Assembly: GCF_001953985.1 (NCBI RefSeq)
Contig: NZ_MBEI01000002.1
Location: forward strand, 1-57,778
Origin: Mycobacterium colombiense
Lineage (GTDB): Bacteria > Actinomycetota > Actinomycetes > Mycobacteriales > Mycobacteriaceae
Reading direction: 5' to 3'
DNA length: 57,778 bases
Shown: piece after piece, positions 1 to 10,967 of the stretch
How positions within the stretch are numbered: position 1 is the first letter of the stretch
How the letters are laid out: each line of letters begins with the position of its first letter
Notes under the pieces: generated by a model
The model's database searches: none
Told to the model about the DNA's origin: nothing
The model's input: only the letters and a program-made list of their open reading frames with translations
Made by a program: the position numbers and the translations under genes

Positions 1-234
1 TGCGAAGTCCACCACGTCACCGACTGGTCCACATGCCACACCACCGACGCCGACCAACTCACCTTCGCCTGCGGCCCCCATCACCGCCTGCTACGACCCG
101 GCGGCTGGACCACCCGCAAAAACGCGCGCGCCGACACCGAATGGACACCGCCGCACCTCGAACGCAACCAGCCCCGCACCAACACCTTCCATCACCCGGA
201 GAAGTTGCTACGTGAGGGCGAAAGCGAACCGTAG
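1..234 (+). CDS. HNH endonuclease, 13E12/DUF222 family, C-terminal fragment
   Basis: Only the last 77 codons are present; the gene runs off the left edge, and the frame is open from base 1 to the TAG at 232-234. The first residues (CEVHHVTDW) and the later CGPHHRLL are the HNH signature of the mycobacterial 13E12 repeat family, in which a DUF222 N-terminal domain is followed by a C-terminal HNH nuclease. Such genes are dispersed and multicopy in mycobacteria and are thought to be mobile or formerly mobile. The tail after the HNH is basic and Pro-rich, as is common in the family. Whether the full gene is intact cannot be judged here. Confidence 0.85.
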   Translation, partial: CEVHHVTDWSTCHTTDADQLTFACGPHHRLLRPGGWTTRKNARADTEWTPPHLERNQPRTNTFHHPEKLLREGESEP

Positions 235-251
235 CGCGCTTGGACAGCGAT

Positions 252-686
252 TCAGGCCACTGAGAAGTCGGGCACGGTGATCGCGCCGTCTTCGGCCAGC
301 GGGAACCCTGGGTTGTGGGCGACCTCCCAGGCGTGACCATCGAGATCGCGGAACGCGCCCGCATACCCGCCGTAGAACGTCTCGGCGGCAGCGCGGGTAA
401 TCCTCGCTCCGGCAGCCTCTGCCGTGGCGAGGACCTCGTCCACTTCGGCGCGCGAGCGCACGTTGTGGGCCAACGCGACGCCGCCGAAGCCGTCATCGCC
501 TTGGTCGGTGATGCCGAGATCGGCCGAAAGCTTCTCGCGCGCCCACAGACTCACCGCGAGACCGCCCGCCTGGAAGAAGACCGTTTCCTGCACCCGTTGA
601 CCGCGCCAGCCGAGGCGCTCATAGAAGTGTTGGGCGCGATCCAGATCGGCAACGCCCAGGGTAATCAAACTCAGTCGTTGCTCCAT
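252..686 (-). CDS. VOC (glyoxalase/bleomycin-resistance) family protein
   Basis: The 144-aa product has the length of a one-domain vicinal oxygen chelate protein. It starts MEQRLSLITLGVADL, the usual first beta strand, has FYERLGW near residue 25 and FRDLDGHAWEVAHNP near residue 120, the second beta-alpha-beta-beta-beta unit. VOC proteins bind a divalent metal and act as isomerases, dioxygenases or resistance proteins; the substrate cannot be predicted. The ATG at 684-686 was chosen because it begins the domain and sits 2 bases after the stop of the upstream methyltransferase, so the two are probably co-transcribed at the end of the met operon. Confidence 0.85.
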   Translation of the reverse strand: MEQRLSLITLGVADLDRAQHFYERLGWRGQRVQETVFFQAGGLAVSLWAREKLSADLGITDQGDDGFGGVALAHNVRSRAEVDEVLATAEAAGARITRAAAETFYGGYAGAFRDLDGHAWEVAHNPGFPLAEDGAITVPDFSVA

Positions 687-688
687 GC

Positions 689-1420
689 TCAGCCGGCCAG
701 CGTCGCCCGCGTGCACATGGTGACGTAGGGCAGCGCCAGGCCCGTCGAATTCGCCAGCGCCGGATGGGTGGCCAGCAGTTGGCGCACCTGGTCCAGCGTC
801 TGGGTGCGGACCTCGGTCGGCGAGGTGATGCAGTAGCTGCGCGACGCCACCAGGTCGATCAACGCCTGCGGCGTAAGGTAACTCGTCCACTCGACCCGAT
901 GATGCGCCAGGTCGGTGAACGGCTCGGGCAGCGTCACCCGGGTGCGGCCGTCGCCGTCGCTGCCGATGATCTGGCCCAGTTCGCGCACCCAGCCGAGCCG
1001 CTCGTCGCGGGTGTTCCACACCAGGCCAAGTCGGCCGCCGGGCCGCAGCACCCGGGCCACCTCCGGGATCGCGCGCTCCGGATCGACCCAGTGCCAGGCC
1101 TGTGCCACCAGCACCACGTCAACGCTGTTGTCCTCCAACGGAATCTCTTCCGCGGTGCCCAGCAGCGCCCGGGTCTCCGGCAGCGAGGTGCGCAAAACCT
1201 CCAGCATGTCCTGAATCGGGTCGACGGCCACCACGTCCAGGCCGCGTTCCACCAGCCGGGTGGTCAGCTTGCCGGTGCCGGCGCCCAGGTCGAGCACCTG
1301 GCGCGCCCCGATCGGCAACAGCCAGTCGATCGCCTCCGGGGGGTAGGAGGGGCGGCCACGCTCGTAAGCCGCGGCCGCCGAGCCGAACGAGAGGGAGCGG
1401 TCGTGCCGCGAGCGGGTCAT
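689..1420 (-). CDS. class I SAM-dependent methyltransferase (Rv3342-like)
   Basis: The 243-aa product has the methyltransferase-11 fold. Motif I is VLDLGAGTGKLT (about residues 42-53), the acidic end of beta 2 is VVAVDP, motif II region is VDVVLVAQAWHWVD and motif III LRPGGRLGLVWN. It belongs to the group of Rv3342, which sits next to metX in M. tuberculosis. Its start is 3 bases after the metX stop, so it belongs to the methionine operon, whose pathway feeds SAM synthesis. The methyl acceptor is unknown; UbiE-like small-molecule methylation is the usual guess. Confidence 0.9.
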   Translation of the reverse strand: MTRSRHDRSLSFGSAAAAYERGRPSYPPEAIDWLLPIGARQVLDLGAGTGKLTTRLVERGLDVVAVDPIQDMLEVLRTSLPETRALLGTAEEIPLEDNSVDVVLVAQAWHWVDPERAIPEVARVLRPGGRLGLVWNTRDERLGWVRELGQIIGSDGDGRTRVTLPEPFTDLAHHRVEWTSYLTPQALIDLVASRSYCITSPTEVRTQTLDQVRQLLATHPALANSTGLALPYVTMCTRATLAG

Positions 1421-1423
1421 GCG

Positions 1424-2566
1424 CTACGACGCGCCTTCCCTGTCATCCGATTCGGCCAACACCAGTGTCTTGCGGATCATTTCGCCGACCGCGTCGGATT
1501 CCACCAGGAAGCCGTCGTGCCCGCACAGGGAGTCCACGACCTGCAGGTCGGTGCAGCCAGGCAGCTGTTCGGCCAGCTCCTCCTGCAGGCGCAGGGGGTA
1601 GAGGCGGTCGGAGGTGATGCCGCCGACCACCACCGGAACCGGGCAGTTACGTAACGCTTTACGCACCCCCCCGCGCCCCCGGCCGACGTCGTGACTGTTC
1701 AGCGCCTCGGTCAGGGCCACGTAGCTGCCGGCGTCGAAGCGCTCCAGCAGCTTGTTGCCCTGGTACTCGAGATAGCTCTGCACCGCGTAGCGCCCGCCGT
1801 TGTTCGGATCCTCGTCATTCTGGCCGTCGTTGCCGAACCGGGTGTCCAGCTCGGCCTCACCGCGATAGGTCAGGTGCGCGAAACGGCGGGCGATCGCCAG
1901 ACCGGCATCGGGCGCCTTCCCGGTGTCGTGGTAGTCGCCGCCCTGCCAGTTCGGGTCGGCCTTGATCGCCGCGATCTGTGTGGACTGGGTGCCGATCTGA
2001 TCGGCGGTGGCGCGCGCGCCGACCGCCAGCAGCAGCCCGGCCCGGACCTGGTCCGGGTGACCGACGATCCACTCCAAAGCCCTTGCGCCACCCATGGATC
2101 CACCGACCACCGCGGCGACCCGTTCGATTCCCAACGCGCCCAGCGCGGCGACGTCGGCCTCGACCTGGTCGCGGATCGTGATGCGGGGGAACCTTGAGCC
2201 CCAAGGTTTTCCGTCCCGGGTCAACGAGCTGGGTCCGGTGGAGCCGCGGCAACCGCCCAGCACGTTGGTGGCCAGCGCGCACCAGCGGTTGGTGTCGATC
2301 GGCGCGCCTGGGCCGACCATCCCGTCCCACCAGCCGCCGGTGGGGTGTCCGGGACCGGCCGGCCCGGTGATGTGCGAGTCGCCGGTCAGCGCGTGCAGCA
2401 CCACCACCACGTTGTCGCGCGTCGGCGACAACTCGCCCCAGCGCTGGATGGCGATGTGCGCGTCGTCGATGACCGCGCCGTTCTCGGTGGTCAGCGAGCC
2501 GATGTGAACGAAGCCGATTTCGCCTTCGTCGGGCAGCGTCTGGGTCGGGACGTCGGAGATCGTCAT
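1424..2566 (-). CDS. metX: homoserine O-acetyltransferase
   Basis: MetX transfers acetyl from acetyl-CoA to L-homoserine in cytosolic methionine synthesis. The 380-aa length is that of the family (Rv3341, called metA in M. tuberculosis). The alpha/beta-hydrolase landmarks are visible: LHALTGDSH at 57-65, the nucleophile elbow VGGSMGG with Ser157, an acid in TSDRLYP near 320 and the catalytic His in SLCGHDGFL near 350. It follows metY by 11 bases, so the two successive enzymes of direct sulfhydrylation are coupled and lie under the same SAM-IV riboswitch. The ATG at 2564-2566 fits the family N-terminus. Confidence 0.97.
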   Translation of the reverse strand: MTISDVPTQTLPDEGEIGFVHIGSLTTENGAVIDDAHIAIQRWGELSPTRDNVVVVLHALTGDSHITGPAGPGHPTGGWWDGMVGPGAPIDTNRWCALATNVLGGCRGSTGPSSLTRDGKPWGSRFPRITIRDQVEADVAALGALGIERVAAVVGGSMGGARALEWIVGHPDQVRAGLLLAVGARATADQIGTQSTQIAAIKADPNWQGGDYHDTGKAPDAGLAIARRFAHLTYRGEAELDTRFGNDGQNDEDPNNGGRYAVQSYLEYQGNKLLERFDAGSYVALTEALNSHDVGRGRGGVRKALRNCPVPVVVGGITSDRLYPLRLQEELAEQLPGCTDLQVVDSLCGHDGFLVESDAVGEMIRKTLVLAESDDREGAS

Positions 2567-2577
2567 CGCCGGGCCCC

Positions 2578-3948
2578 TTAGAACGCTGCCACGGCTTGCG
2601 GATCGGTGCCGGACGCCCCCGCGGTCGCACCGAATTTGCTTGCCGCCGCGAAGCCGAGCTCCAGGTCGGCCAGGATGTCGTCGACGCCCTCGATGCCGAC
2701 GGCCAGGCGCACCAGCCCGGGGCTGACCCCGGTGCTCAGCTGCTCCTGCGCGGACAGCTGCGCGTGCGTCGTGGACGCCGGGTGGATCACCAGGGAGCGC
2801 ACGTCGCCGATGTTGGCGACGTGGCTGTGCAGCTTCAGCGCGTTCACGAACGCCTTGCCGGCCTCGACGCCGCCGGCCAGCTCGAAGGCCAGCACCGCGC
2901 CGGTTCCCTTGGGCGCCAGCTTCTTTGCCCGCTCATGCCAGGGCGAGCCGGGCAGGCCCGCGTAGTTGACCGACAGCACGCCGTCGTGGCCGGCCAGGTA
3001 CTCGGCCACCCGCTGCGCGTTTGCGACGTGGCGCTCCATGCGCAGGCTCAGCGTCTCGATGCCCTGGGCGACCAGGAACGCGTTGAACGGGGAAGCGGCG
3101 GACCCGAGGTCGCGCAGCAACTGCACGCGCGCCTTGAGCGCGTAGGCCGGCGGACCGAGCTCGGCGAAGACGACGCCGTGGTAGCTGGGGTCGGGGGTGG
3201 TGAAGCCCGGGAAGCGGCCCTGCGTCCAGTCGAACGTGCCGCCGTCGACGATGACCCCGGCGATCGCCGAACCGTGGCCGCCGAGGTACTTGGTGGCCGA
3301 GTGCACGACGATGTCGGCGCCGTGGGAGAACGGCTGAATCAAGTACGGCGTGGCGATGGTGTTGTCGACGATCAGCGGGATGCCGTTGGCGTGGGCCACC
3401 CCGGCGACCCCGGGGATGTCCAGCACATCGATTTGCGGGTTGGAGATGGTCTCGGCGAAGAAGGCCTTGGTGTTCGGCCGCACCGCCGACTGCCAGGAGT
3501 CCAGGTCGTCGGGGTCTTCCACGAAGGTGACCTCGATGCCGAGCTTGGCCAGCGAGTAGTGGAACAGGTTGTACGTCCCGCCATAGAGCCGCGGGCTGGA
3601 GACGATGTGATCTCCCGCACAGGCCAGGTTCAATATGGCGAAGGTCTCAGCGGCCTGTCCTGAGCTCAGAAACAGCGCCGCCACGCCGCCCTCGAGCGCG
3701 GCGACGCGCTGCTCGACGACGTCGGTGGTCGGGTTGCCGATCCGGGTGTAGATGTTGCCCGGAACTTCCAGCCCGAACAGGGCGGCGGCGTGCGTGGTGT
3801 CGTCGAAGGTGTACGACGTGGTCTGGTAGATCGGCAGGGCGCGGGCGTTGGTGGCCGGATCCGGATGCTGGCCGGCGTGTACCTGCTTGGTCTCGAACGA
3901 CCAATTCGCGGTCGGATCGGTGTCGTGATCGGCGTTGTCGGAGGTCAC
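2578..3948 (-). CDS. metY: O-acetylhomoserine sulfhydrylase (MetY; metC in M. tuberculosis)
   Basis: This PLP enzyme makes homocysteine from O-acetylhomoserine and sulfide. The 456-aa protein shows the Cys/Met-metabolism fold: [12 protein letters not shown] at 20-31, YTRIGNPT at 67-74, SSGQAA, the cofactor-binding DNT near 196 and the Schiff-base lysine in [11 protein letters not shown] (Lys220). It starts with GTG at 3946-3948. The leader of about 285 nt to its presumed transcription start holds a SAM-IV riboswitch and a hairpin, so it should be repressed when SAM is high. It is the first gene of a four-gene operon with metX, a methyltransferase and a VOC protein. Confidence 0.96.
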   Translation of the reverse strand: MTSDNADHDTDPTANWSFETKQVHAGQHPDPATNARALPIYQTTSYTFDDTTHAAALFGLEVPGNIYTRIGNPTTDVVEQRVAALEGGVAALFLSSGQAAETFAILNLACAGDHIVSSPRLYGGTYNLFHYSLAKLGIEVTFVEDPDDLDSWQSAVRPNTKAFFAETISNPQIDVLDIPGVAGVAHANGIPLIVDNTIATPYLIQPFSHGADIVVHSATKYLGGHGSAIAGVIVDGGTFDWTQGRFPGFTTPDPSYHGVVFAELGPPAYALKARVQLLRDLGSAASPFNAFLVAQGIETLSLRMERHVANAQRVAEYLAGHDGVLSVNYAGLPGSPWHERAKKLAPKGTGAVLAFELAGGVEAGKAFVNALKLHSHVANIGDVRSLVIHPASTTHAQLSAQEQLSTGVSPGLVRLAVGIEGVDDILADLELGFAAASKFGATAGASGTDPQAVAAF

Positions 3949-3992
3949 GGGGTCGCTTTCTGCTGGTAGGGGATCTGCTAGCGGACGGGCGG

Positions 3993-4011
3993 GACGCCTT
4001 AAGGCGGCGTC
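3993..4011 (-). promoter_or_regulatory. bistable hairpin in the metY leader
   Basis: Between the riboswitch and the GTG of metY lies a perfect 12-bp palindrome, CGCCTTAAGGCG (3995-4006). An alternative stem is possible in which GACGCC (3993-3998) pairs with GGCGTC (4006-4011). The two stems share bases and exclude each other. It may be part of the expression platform or simply mRNA structure. No poly-U run follows, so it is not a classical terminator. Confidence 0.4.
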
Positions 4012-4110
4012 AACCGGCGCCGCGGATTAGCAGCGACACACGATGAGGAGCGAATGAGCGAAGCGAGCGCACATCACGTTTCCCTGTCTACTCAGGGGCC
4101 CGTCATGGCG

Positions 4111-4232
4111 GACCCGCGCTTGCCGGATAGCCGGTTGTCTGGCTACTCAACCTGGTCATCACCCGGGGCACCCCACCGCGGTTGGAGGGTTGCCGGCCAG
4201 CAAGCCGGGGCTTGATGCTGGCGCTCATGACC
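4111..4232 (-). promoter_or_regulatory. SAM-IV riboswitch upstream of metY
   Basis: Read on the minus strand from 4232 the RNA begins GGTCATGAGCGCCAGCATCA and continues through GCCCCGGCTTGCTGGCCGG, CAACCCTCCAACCGCGGTGG and GGTGATGACC, which closes P1 with the 5' GGTCATGA. It ends with the pseudoknot-forming GGCAAGCGCGGGTC. From memory this is almost base for base the actinobacterial SAM-IV aptamer placed upstream of metY (Rv3340). SAM binding is expected to lower metY expression. The hairpin loop GTAGCCAGACAACCGGCTAT is the variable peripheral stem. Confidence 0.93.
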
Positions 4233-4241
4233 AATACGAAG

Positions 4242-4270
4242 ACTATCTTACTGTGCCGAGTCGGTGCCAA
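4242..4270 (-). promoter_or_regulatory. probable promoter of the metY operon
   Basis: On the minus strand TTGGCA (4270-4265) and GATAGT (4247-4242) are separated by 17 bases, a housekeeping-sigma arrangement. Transcription would begin near 4235, only a few bases before the first stem of the SAM-IV aptamer. That agreement is the main support. The rest of the divergent region to 4382 must hold the icd2 promoter, but I see no convincing boxes there. Confidence 0.5.
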
Positions 4271-4382
4271 CCCTCGCGGTGCATGTGCAGGTCGACACCT
4301 GTCCAAACACCCTTGATAACGTGGCAGTCAGAACGCTGAGCCCCCAAAATTTCAACCCATCATCGCCGCCGGGAGAGGGATC

Positions 4383-6617
4383 GTGAGCGCCGAACAGCCG
4401 ACCGTCATCTACACACTGACCGACGAAGCGCCGCTGCTGGCGACTTACGCGTTCCTGCCGATCGTGCGCGCCTTCGCCGAACCGGCGGGCATCGAGATCA
4501 AGACCAGCGACATCTCCGTGGCGGCCCGCATCCTGGCCGAGTTCCCCGAGCACCTGACCGAGGAGCAGCGGGTGCCCGACAACCTGGCGGAGCTGGGGCG
4601 GCTGACGAAGCTGGCCGACACCAACATCATCAAGCTGCCGAACATCAGCGCCTCGGTGCCCCAGCTGATCGCCGCGATCAAGGAACTGCAGGGCAAGGGA
4701 TTCAAGGTCCCGGACTTCCCGCACAGCCCGAAGACCGACGAGGACCGCGAGATCCGCGACCGCTATGCCAAGTGCCTGGGCAGCGCGGTCAATCCGGTGC
4801 TGCGGCAAGGCAACTCGGACCGGCGCGCGCCCAAGGCGGTCAAGGAGTATGCGCGCAAGCACCCGCACAGCATGGGCAAGTGGTCGCAGGCGTCGCGTAC
4901 CCACGTCGCGACCATGCGGCACGGCGACTTCTACCACGGCGAGAAGTCGATGACGCTGGACCGCGCGTGCAACGTGAAGATGGAGCTGGAGACCAAGAGC
5001 GGCAAGACGATTGTGCTCAAGCCCATGGTGTCGCTGCGCAAGGGCGACGTGATCGATTCCATGTTCATGAGTAAGAAGGCCCTCATCGAGTTCTACGAGG
5101 AACAGATGCAGGATGCCTACGAGACCGGCGTGATGTTCTCGCTACACGTCAAGGCGACCATGATGAAGGTGTCGCACCCCATCGTCTTCGGCCACGCCGT
5201 GAAGATCTTCTACAAGGACGCGTTCGCCAAGCACGGCGCGCTGTTCGACGAACTCGGCGTCGACGTCAACAACGGATTGTCCGATCTGTACGACAAGATC
5301 GAGTCGCTGCCCGCCTCGCTGCACGACGAGATCATCCGTGACCTGCACGCGTGCCACGAGCACCGGCCCGAGCTGGCCATGGTCGATTCGGCCAAGGGCA
5401 TCACCAACTTTCACTCGCCCAGCGACGTGATCGTGGACGCGTCCATGCCGGCGATGATCCGCGCGGGCGGCAAGATGTGGGGCGCCGACGGGCGGCAGAA
5501 GGACACCAAGGCCGTCAACCCCGAGTCCACCTTCTCCCGGATCTACCAGGAGATCATCAACTTCTGCAAGACCCACGGGCAGTTCGATCCGACCACGATG
5601 GGCACGGTGCCCAACGTCGGGCTGATGGCGCAGCAGGCCGAGGAATACGGCTCGCACGACAAGACGTTCGAGATCCCCGAGGACGGCGTCGCCAACATCG
5701 TCGACCTCGACACCGGGGAAGTGCTGCTGACCCAGAACGTCGAAGAGGGCGACATCTGGCGGATGCCGATCGTGCGCGACGAACCGATCCGCGACTGGGT
5801 CAAGCTGGCCGTCACCCGGGCTCGGAATTCGGGTATGCCGGTGGTGTTTTGGCTGGACCAGGAGCGCCCGCACGAGAACGAGCTACGCAAGAAGGTCAAC
5901 ACCTACCTGGCCGAGCACGACCTCGAGGGCCTCGACATCCAGACCATGTCGCAGGAACGGGCCATGCGGCACACGATCGAGCGCGCCATGCGCGGGCAGG
6001 ACACCATCGCCGCGACCGGAAACATCCTGCGCGACTACCTCACCGACCTGTTCCCGATCCTGGAGCTGGGCACCAGCGCCAAGATGCTGTCCATCGTGCC
6101 GCTGATGGCCGGCGGCGGCATGTACGAAACCGGGGCGGGCGGTTCGGCGCCCAAGCACGTCCACCAACTGCTCGAGGAGAACCACCTGCGCTGGGATTCC
6201 CTGGGTGAATTCCTTGCTCTCGGAGCGTGTTTCGAGGACATCGGCGTCAAGACCGACAACGAGCGCGCCAAGGTCCTGGGCAAGACGCTGGACGCCGCGA
6301 TCGGCAAGCTGCTGGAGAACAACAAGAGCCCGTCGCGCAAGACCGGTGAACTCGACAACCGGGGCAGCCAGTTCTACCTGGCGCTGTACTGGGCGCAGGA
6401 GCTCGCCAAATCCGACGACGACGAGCTGCGCAAGCACTTCGCCGCGCTGGCCGACTCGCTGGCCGAACACGAGGAAGCCATCGTGTCCGAACTGGCCGCC
6501 GCACAGGGCGAGACGGTCGACATCGGCGGTTACTACCAGCCGGACACCGAGAAGACCACGGCGATCATGCGGCCCAGCAAGACATTCAACGAGGCGCTAG
6601 CGGCCTCGACAGGCTAG
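4383..6617 (+). CDS. icd2: monomeric NADP-dependent isocitrate dehydrogenase
   Basis: The 744-aa product matches the monomeric IDH class (about 740 aa), which converts isocitrate to 2-oxoglutarate with NADP in the TCA cycle. Family segments include [17 protein letters not shown] at the N-terminus, [16 protein letters not shown] near 80, the substrate loop [14 protein letters not shown] near 180, [18 protein letters not shown] residues near 345 and [28 protein letters not shown] residues near 555. The GTG start at 4383 is preceded by GGGAGAGGG. It diverges from metY and is followed after 27 bases by a second, unrelated IDH gene. Confidence 0.97.
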   Translation: MSAEQPTVIYTLTDEAPLLATYAFLPIVRAFAEPAGIEIKTSDISVAARILAEFPEHLTEEQRVPDNLAELGRLTKLADTNIIKLPNISASVPQLIAAIKELQGKGFKVPDFPHSPKTDEDREIRDRYAKCLGSAVNPVLRQGNSDRRAPKAVKEYARKHPHSMGKWSQASRTHVATMRHGDFYHGEKSMTLDRACNVKMELETKSGKTIVLKPMVSLRKGDVIDSMFMSKKALIEFYEEQMQDAYETGVMFSLHVKATMMKVSHPIVFGHAVKIFYKDAFAKHGALFDELGVDVNNGLSDLYDKIESLPASLHDEIIRDLHACHEHRPELAMVDSAKGITNFHSPSDVIVDASMPAMIRAGGKMWGADGRQKDTKAVNPESTFSRIYQEIINFCKTHGQFDPTTMGTVPNVGLMAQQAEEYGSHDKTFEIPEDGVANIVDLDTGEVLLTQNVEEGDIWRMPIVRDEPIRDWVKLAVTRARNSGMPVVFWLDQERPHENELRKKVNTYLAEHDLEGLDIQTMSQERAMRHTIERAMRGQDTIAATGNILRDYLTDLFPILELGTSAKMLSIVPLMAGGGMYETGAGGSAPKHVHQLLEENHLRWDSLGEFLALGACFEDIGVKTDNERAKVLGKTLDAAIGKLLENNKSPSRKTGELDNRGSQFYLALYWAQELAKSDDDELRKHFAALADSLAEHEEAIVSELAAAQGETVDIGGYYQPDTEKTTAIMRPSKTFNEALAASTG

Positions 6618-6644
6618 GGCCGCAAGCAGGAAGCCGGACTCGAC

Positions 6645-7874
6645 ATGGCAGGCGACGCCAAGATCAAGGTCAAGGGCCGCGTTGTAGAGCTCGACGGTGA
6701 CGAAATGACCCGCGTCATCTGGAAGTTCATCAAGGACATGCTGATCCTGCCGCACCTCGACATCGACCTGGACTACTACGACCTGGGCATCGAGCACCGC
6801 GACCGCACCGGCGACCAGGTGACCATCGACGCCGCCTACGCCATCAAGAGGCACGGCGTGGGCGTCAAGTGCGCGACCATCACCCCCGACGAGGCCCGGG
6901 TCGAAGAGTTCGACCTCAAGAAGATGTGGCCCTCGCCGAACGGCACCATCCGGAACATCCTGGGCGGCACCATATTCCGCGAGCCCATCGTGATCTCGAA
7001 CGTGCCGCGGCTGGTACCGGGCTGGACCAAGCCAATCGTCATCGGCCGCCACGCCTTCGGCGATCAGTACCGGTCGACCAACTTCAAGGTCGACAAACCC
7101 GGAACCGTCGCAATCACTTTCACCCCCACCGACGGCAGCGAGCCGATGGTGCACGAGGTGGTGTCGATCCCCAAGGACGGCGGCGTCGTGATGGGGATGT
7201 ACAACTTCAAGGACTCCATCCGGGACTTCGCGCGCGCCTCGCTGAAGTACGGGCTGAACGCCAAGTGGCCGGTGTACCTGTCCACCAAGAACACCATCCT
7301 CAAGGCCTACGACGGCATGTTCAAAGACGAGTTCCAGCGCGTCTACGACGAGGAGTTCAAAGACCAGTTCGAGGCCGAGGGACTGACCTACGAGCACCGG
7401 TTGATCGACGACATGGTCGCGGCCTGCCTGAAGTGGGAGGGCGGCTACGTGTGGGCCTGCAAGAACTACGACGGCGACGTCCAGTCGGACCTCGTCGCGC
7501 AGGGCTACGGCTCACTGGGGCTGATGACGTCGGTGCTGATGACCGCCGACGGCAAGACGGTCGAGGCCGAGGCCGCGCACGGCACCGTCACCCGGCACTT
7601 CCGCCAGTATCAGGCCGGCAAGCCGACCTCGACCAACCCGATCGCCTCGATCTTCGCCTGGACGCGCGGGCTGGCGCACCGCGGCAAGCTGGACGACACC
7701 CCCGAGGTGATCGAGTTCGCGCAGACCCTAGAGAACGTGGTGGTCTCCACCGTCGAGAGCGGCAAGATGACCAAGGACCTGGCCATCCTGATCGGCCCGG
7801 ACCAGGAGTGGCAGCAGAGCGAGGAATTCCTCAACTCGATCGCCGAGAACCTGGAAAAACAGCTGGCTAGCTAG
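6645..7874 (+). CDS. icd1: homodimeric NADP-dependent isocitrate dehydrogenase
   Basis: The 409-aa product belongs to the eukaryote-like homodimeric IDH type (Rv3339c, also 409 aa). Visible landmarks are [12 protein letters not shown] near 15, [20 protein letters not shown] near 70, the substrate-binding [13 protein letters not shown] near 95, the metal-binding [13 protein letters not shown] near 250 and [14 protein letters not shown] near 305. It has the same reaction as the monomeric enzyme just upstream but a different fold class, so the pair are analogues, not duplicates. Its last 8 bases overlap the stop end of the convergent hydrolase gene. Confidence 0.97.
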   Translation: MAGDAKIKVKGRVVELDGDEMTRVIWKFIKDMLILPHLDIDLDYYDLGIEHRDRTGDQVTIDAAYAIKRHGVGVKCATITPDEARVEEFDLKKMWPSPNGTIRNILGGTIFREPIVISNVPRLVPGWTKPIVIGRHAFGDQYRSTNFKVDKPGTVAITFTPTDGSEPMVHEVVSIPKDGGVVMGMYNFKDSIRDFARASLKYGLNAKWPVYLSTKNTILKAYDGMFKDEFQRVYDEEFKDQFEAEGLTYEHRLIDDMVAACLKWEGGYVWACKNYDGDVQSDLVAQGYGSLGLMTSVLMTADGKTVEAEAAHGTVTRHFRQYQAGKPTSTNPIASIFAWTRGLAHRGKLDDTPEVIEFAQTLENVVVSTVESGKMTKDLAILIGPDQEWQQSEEFLNSIAENLEKQLAS

Positions 7875-8775
7875 CCGGTGGCTGTTGCCGGCGGGCCCCG
7901 CCGGCGCACTCGTCGATGAAGTCGGCGATGGCCGCGGTGACCCGGTCGGGCGCCTCGAACATCGGCACGTGCCCGACGCCGTCGAGCTTGGTGATCTTCG
8001 TTCCCGGCGGCAGGTAGTCGGTGAAGTGCCGGCTGAACCTGCTCGCGGGCACCACCCGGTCCTTCTCGCACAGCACCAGCTGGACGGGCACCGCGGTGTC
8101 GGCCAGCTGCAGCAGGCCCGGATCCAGCAGCGACTTGACCAGCAGCTGGAAGTACGCCGGGCAGTGTGCGGCGTCGTCGACGACAACGCGCAGCTGCTCG
8201 TCGCTGATCCCGTCGGGCGTGGCGGTCAGCGGCAGGGTTGCCAGCCGCCTGCTCAGCGGCAGCCGCAGGGCGCGGTGGCCGAGCAGCCGGGCCAGCGCCA
8301 GGACGGGCATGCCCGCGATGAACTTGCTGATGACCTCGAATTTCACCGGGCTCCACCGCGTCCATCCGCCCGCGGCGCCGATGCCGGTCACGCTGCGCGC
8401 GCGCCCGCGCCGCTCCAGCTCGAAGGCGACCCAGCCGCCCAGCGAGTTACCCACCATGTGGGCGGTTTCCCAGCCGAGCTGGTCGAGCTGGCGCTCGACG
8501 TGGTCGGCCAGCACCGACGAGCTCAGCAGCCAGGTGCCCGCGTAGGGCCCGCCGTGGTGCCCGGCCATGGTGGGGGCGAAGACCTCGAAACGGCCGGTGT
8601 CGGCCAGTCGCGGGGCGACCGGCTCCCATACCGTCTGCGACATCAGGAATCCGTGCAGCATCAGGACCGGCTCTCCGGAACCAAGGTGGATCGGGGAACG
8701 GGCCGAAGGCGACGCCGAGTGAGCGGGGCTCACGAGGAGGGAGCCGAGCAGACGAGCTTGCGCATAACCCGACAT
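7867..8775 (-). CDS. alpha/beta hydrolase (Rv3338-like)
   Basis: The 302-aa product is an alpha/beta-fold hydrolase. It shows the oxyanion motif [10 protein letters not shown] near 40, the nucleophile elbow GNSLGGW near 100, an Asp in [10 protein letters not shown] near 245 and the catalytic His in [12 protein letters not shown] near 275. No signal peptide is clear, so it is probably cytosolic. In M. tuberculosis the corresponding region is, from memory, split into two short genes (Rv3337/Rv3338); here one intact frame is present. The first 30 residues are low-complexity and the true start could be later than the ATG at 8773-8775. Confidence 0.85.
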   Translation of the reverse strand: MSGYAQARLLGSLLVSPAHSASPSARSPIHLGSGEPVLMLHGFLMSQTVWEPVAPRLADTGRFEVFAPTMAGHHGGPYAGTWLLSSSVLADHVERQLDQLGWETAHMVGNSLGGWVAFELERRGRARSVTGIGAAGGWTRWSPVKFEVISKFIAGMPVLALARLLGHRALRLPLSRRLATLPLTATPDGISDEQLRVVVDDAAHCPAYFQLLVKSLLDPGLLQLADTAVPVQLVLCEKDRVVPASRFSRHFTDYLPPGTKITKLDGVGHVPMFEAPDRVTAAIADFIDECAGGARRQQPPAS

Positions 8776-8780
8776 TAAAT

Positions 8781-8847
8781 GCGGTACCGCCGGTACCGCA
8801 ACCGGCGGGGTTGCGCGGGCACCGGTCGGTGCGGCCGCGGCGGCCGC
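8781..8847. promoter_or_regulatory. cluster of palindromes between the hydrolase gene and trpS
   Basis: The 93-bp divergent gap holds three perfect symmetric elements: GCGGTACC-GCC-GGTACCGC (8781-8799), GCACCG-GT-CGGTGC (8819-8832) and two self-complementary GCGGCCGC blocks (8831-8838 and 8840-8847). The first looks like a 19-bp operator for a dimeric regulator. It covers the start region of the hydrolase gene and lies 70 bases before the trpS ATG. No regulator gene lies nearby. Confidence 0.45.
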
Positions 8848-8853
8848 GCGTGA

Positions 8854-9888
<1,035 letters not shown>

Positions 9889-9929
9889 ATCCGAAGGAGC
9901 TAGTACCGCTACTCATTTGGAGTCGTGCG

Positions 9930-10967
9930 ATGAGTGAGCCGGCCAAGCCGGGCTTTTTCGATCGGCTGCGCGCCCGCTACGGGTGGCTCGATCACGTCAT
10001 CCGCGCCTACCAGCGTTTCGACGAGCGCAACGGCGGGTTCTTCGCTGCCGGCCTCACCTACTACACGATCTTCGCGTTGTTTCCTTTGCTCATGGTCGGT
10101 TTCGCGGTCTTCGGGTTCGTGCTGGCCCGCCGGCCGTCGTTGTTGAGCACCATCGACGACCACATCCGCGCCCAGGTGACCGGGACGTTGGGTAATCAAT
10201 TGCAGGAGTTGATGAACTCGGCCATCGACGCCCGCACGTCGGTCGGTGTGATCGGTCTGGTCACCGCGGTGTGGGCGGGCCTGGGCTGGATATCGCACCT
10301 GCGCCAGGCGCTGACGGAGATGTGGTGGGACACCCACATCGAGTCACCGGGCTTCGTGCGCAACAAGTTCTCCGACCTGCTGGCGATGGCGGGAACGTTC
10401 GCGGTGATCGTGGCCACCGTCGCGCTGACCACCGTCGGCCATGCCGCGCCCATGCGCGCGCTGCTGAAATGGCTTGGCATACCGCAGTTTGTGGTGTTCG
10501 ACTGGCTCTTCTGGCTGATCTCGATCCTGATCGCGACGCTGGTGTCCTGGCTGCTGTTCACCTGGATGATCGCCCGCCTGCCGCGCGAAAAGGTCAGCCT
10601 GGTCGATTCGATGCGGGCCGGGTTGATCGCGGCGATCGGCTTCGAGGTGTTCAAACAGGTCGGCTCCGTCTATCTGCGGACGGTGCTGCGCAGCCCGGCG
10701 GGCGCGGCGTTCGGCCCGGTGCTGGGGTTGATGGTGTTCGCTTACATCACCGCGTATCTCGTGCTGTTCTGCACCGCCTGGGCGGCGACCGCCTCCAATG
10801 ATCCGCGCAGTCAACCCGTTGCCCCTCCGGCCCCGGCGATCATCGCGCCGCGGATTCAAATGGACGAGGGCCTCAACACCCGCCAGACCCTGAGCGCGAT
10901 GGCATTGGGAGCCGTTGGGGCGCTGACGCTTTCCCGGATCGCCCGCCTCACCCGCCGCGATCGCTAG
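9930..10967 (+). CDS. YihY/BrkB-family inner-membrane protein
   Basis: The 345-aa product has the YihY/virulence factor BrkB fold: an N-terminal amphipathic helix, GFFAAGLTYYTIFALFPLL near 31-50 and about six membrane segments (roughly 45-67, 95-120, 145-175, 183-212, 224-245 and 256-285), then a cytoplasmic tail. The conserved TYYTIFALFPLL motif is typical. The family is often called ribonuclease BN in error; its true role is unresolved, with transport suggested. It follows trpS. The stop overlaps that of the convergent exporter gene by 4 bases. Confidence 0.9.
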   Translation: MSEPAKPGFFDRLRARYGWLDHVIRAYQRFDERNGGFFAAGLTYYTIFALFPLLMVGFAVFGFVLARRPSLLSTIDDHIRAQVTGTLGNQLQELMNSAIDARTSVGVIGLVTAVWAGLGWISHLRQALTEMWWDTHIESPGFVRNKFSDLLAMAGTFAVIVATVALTTVGHAAPMRALLKWLGIPQFVVFDWLFWLISILIATLVSWLLFTWMIARLPREKVSLVDSMRAGLIAAIGFEVFKQVGSVYLRTVLRSPAGAAFGPVLGLMVFAYITAYLVLFCTAWAATASNDPRSQPVAPPAPAIIAPRIQMDEGLNTRQTLSAMALGAVGALTLSRIARLTRRDR

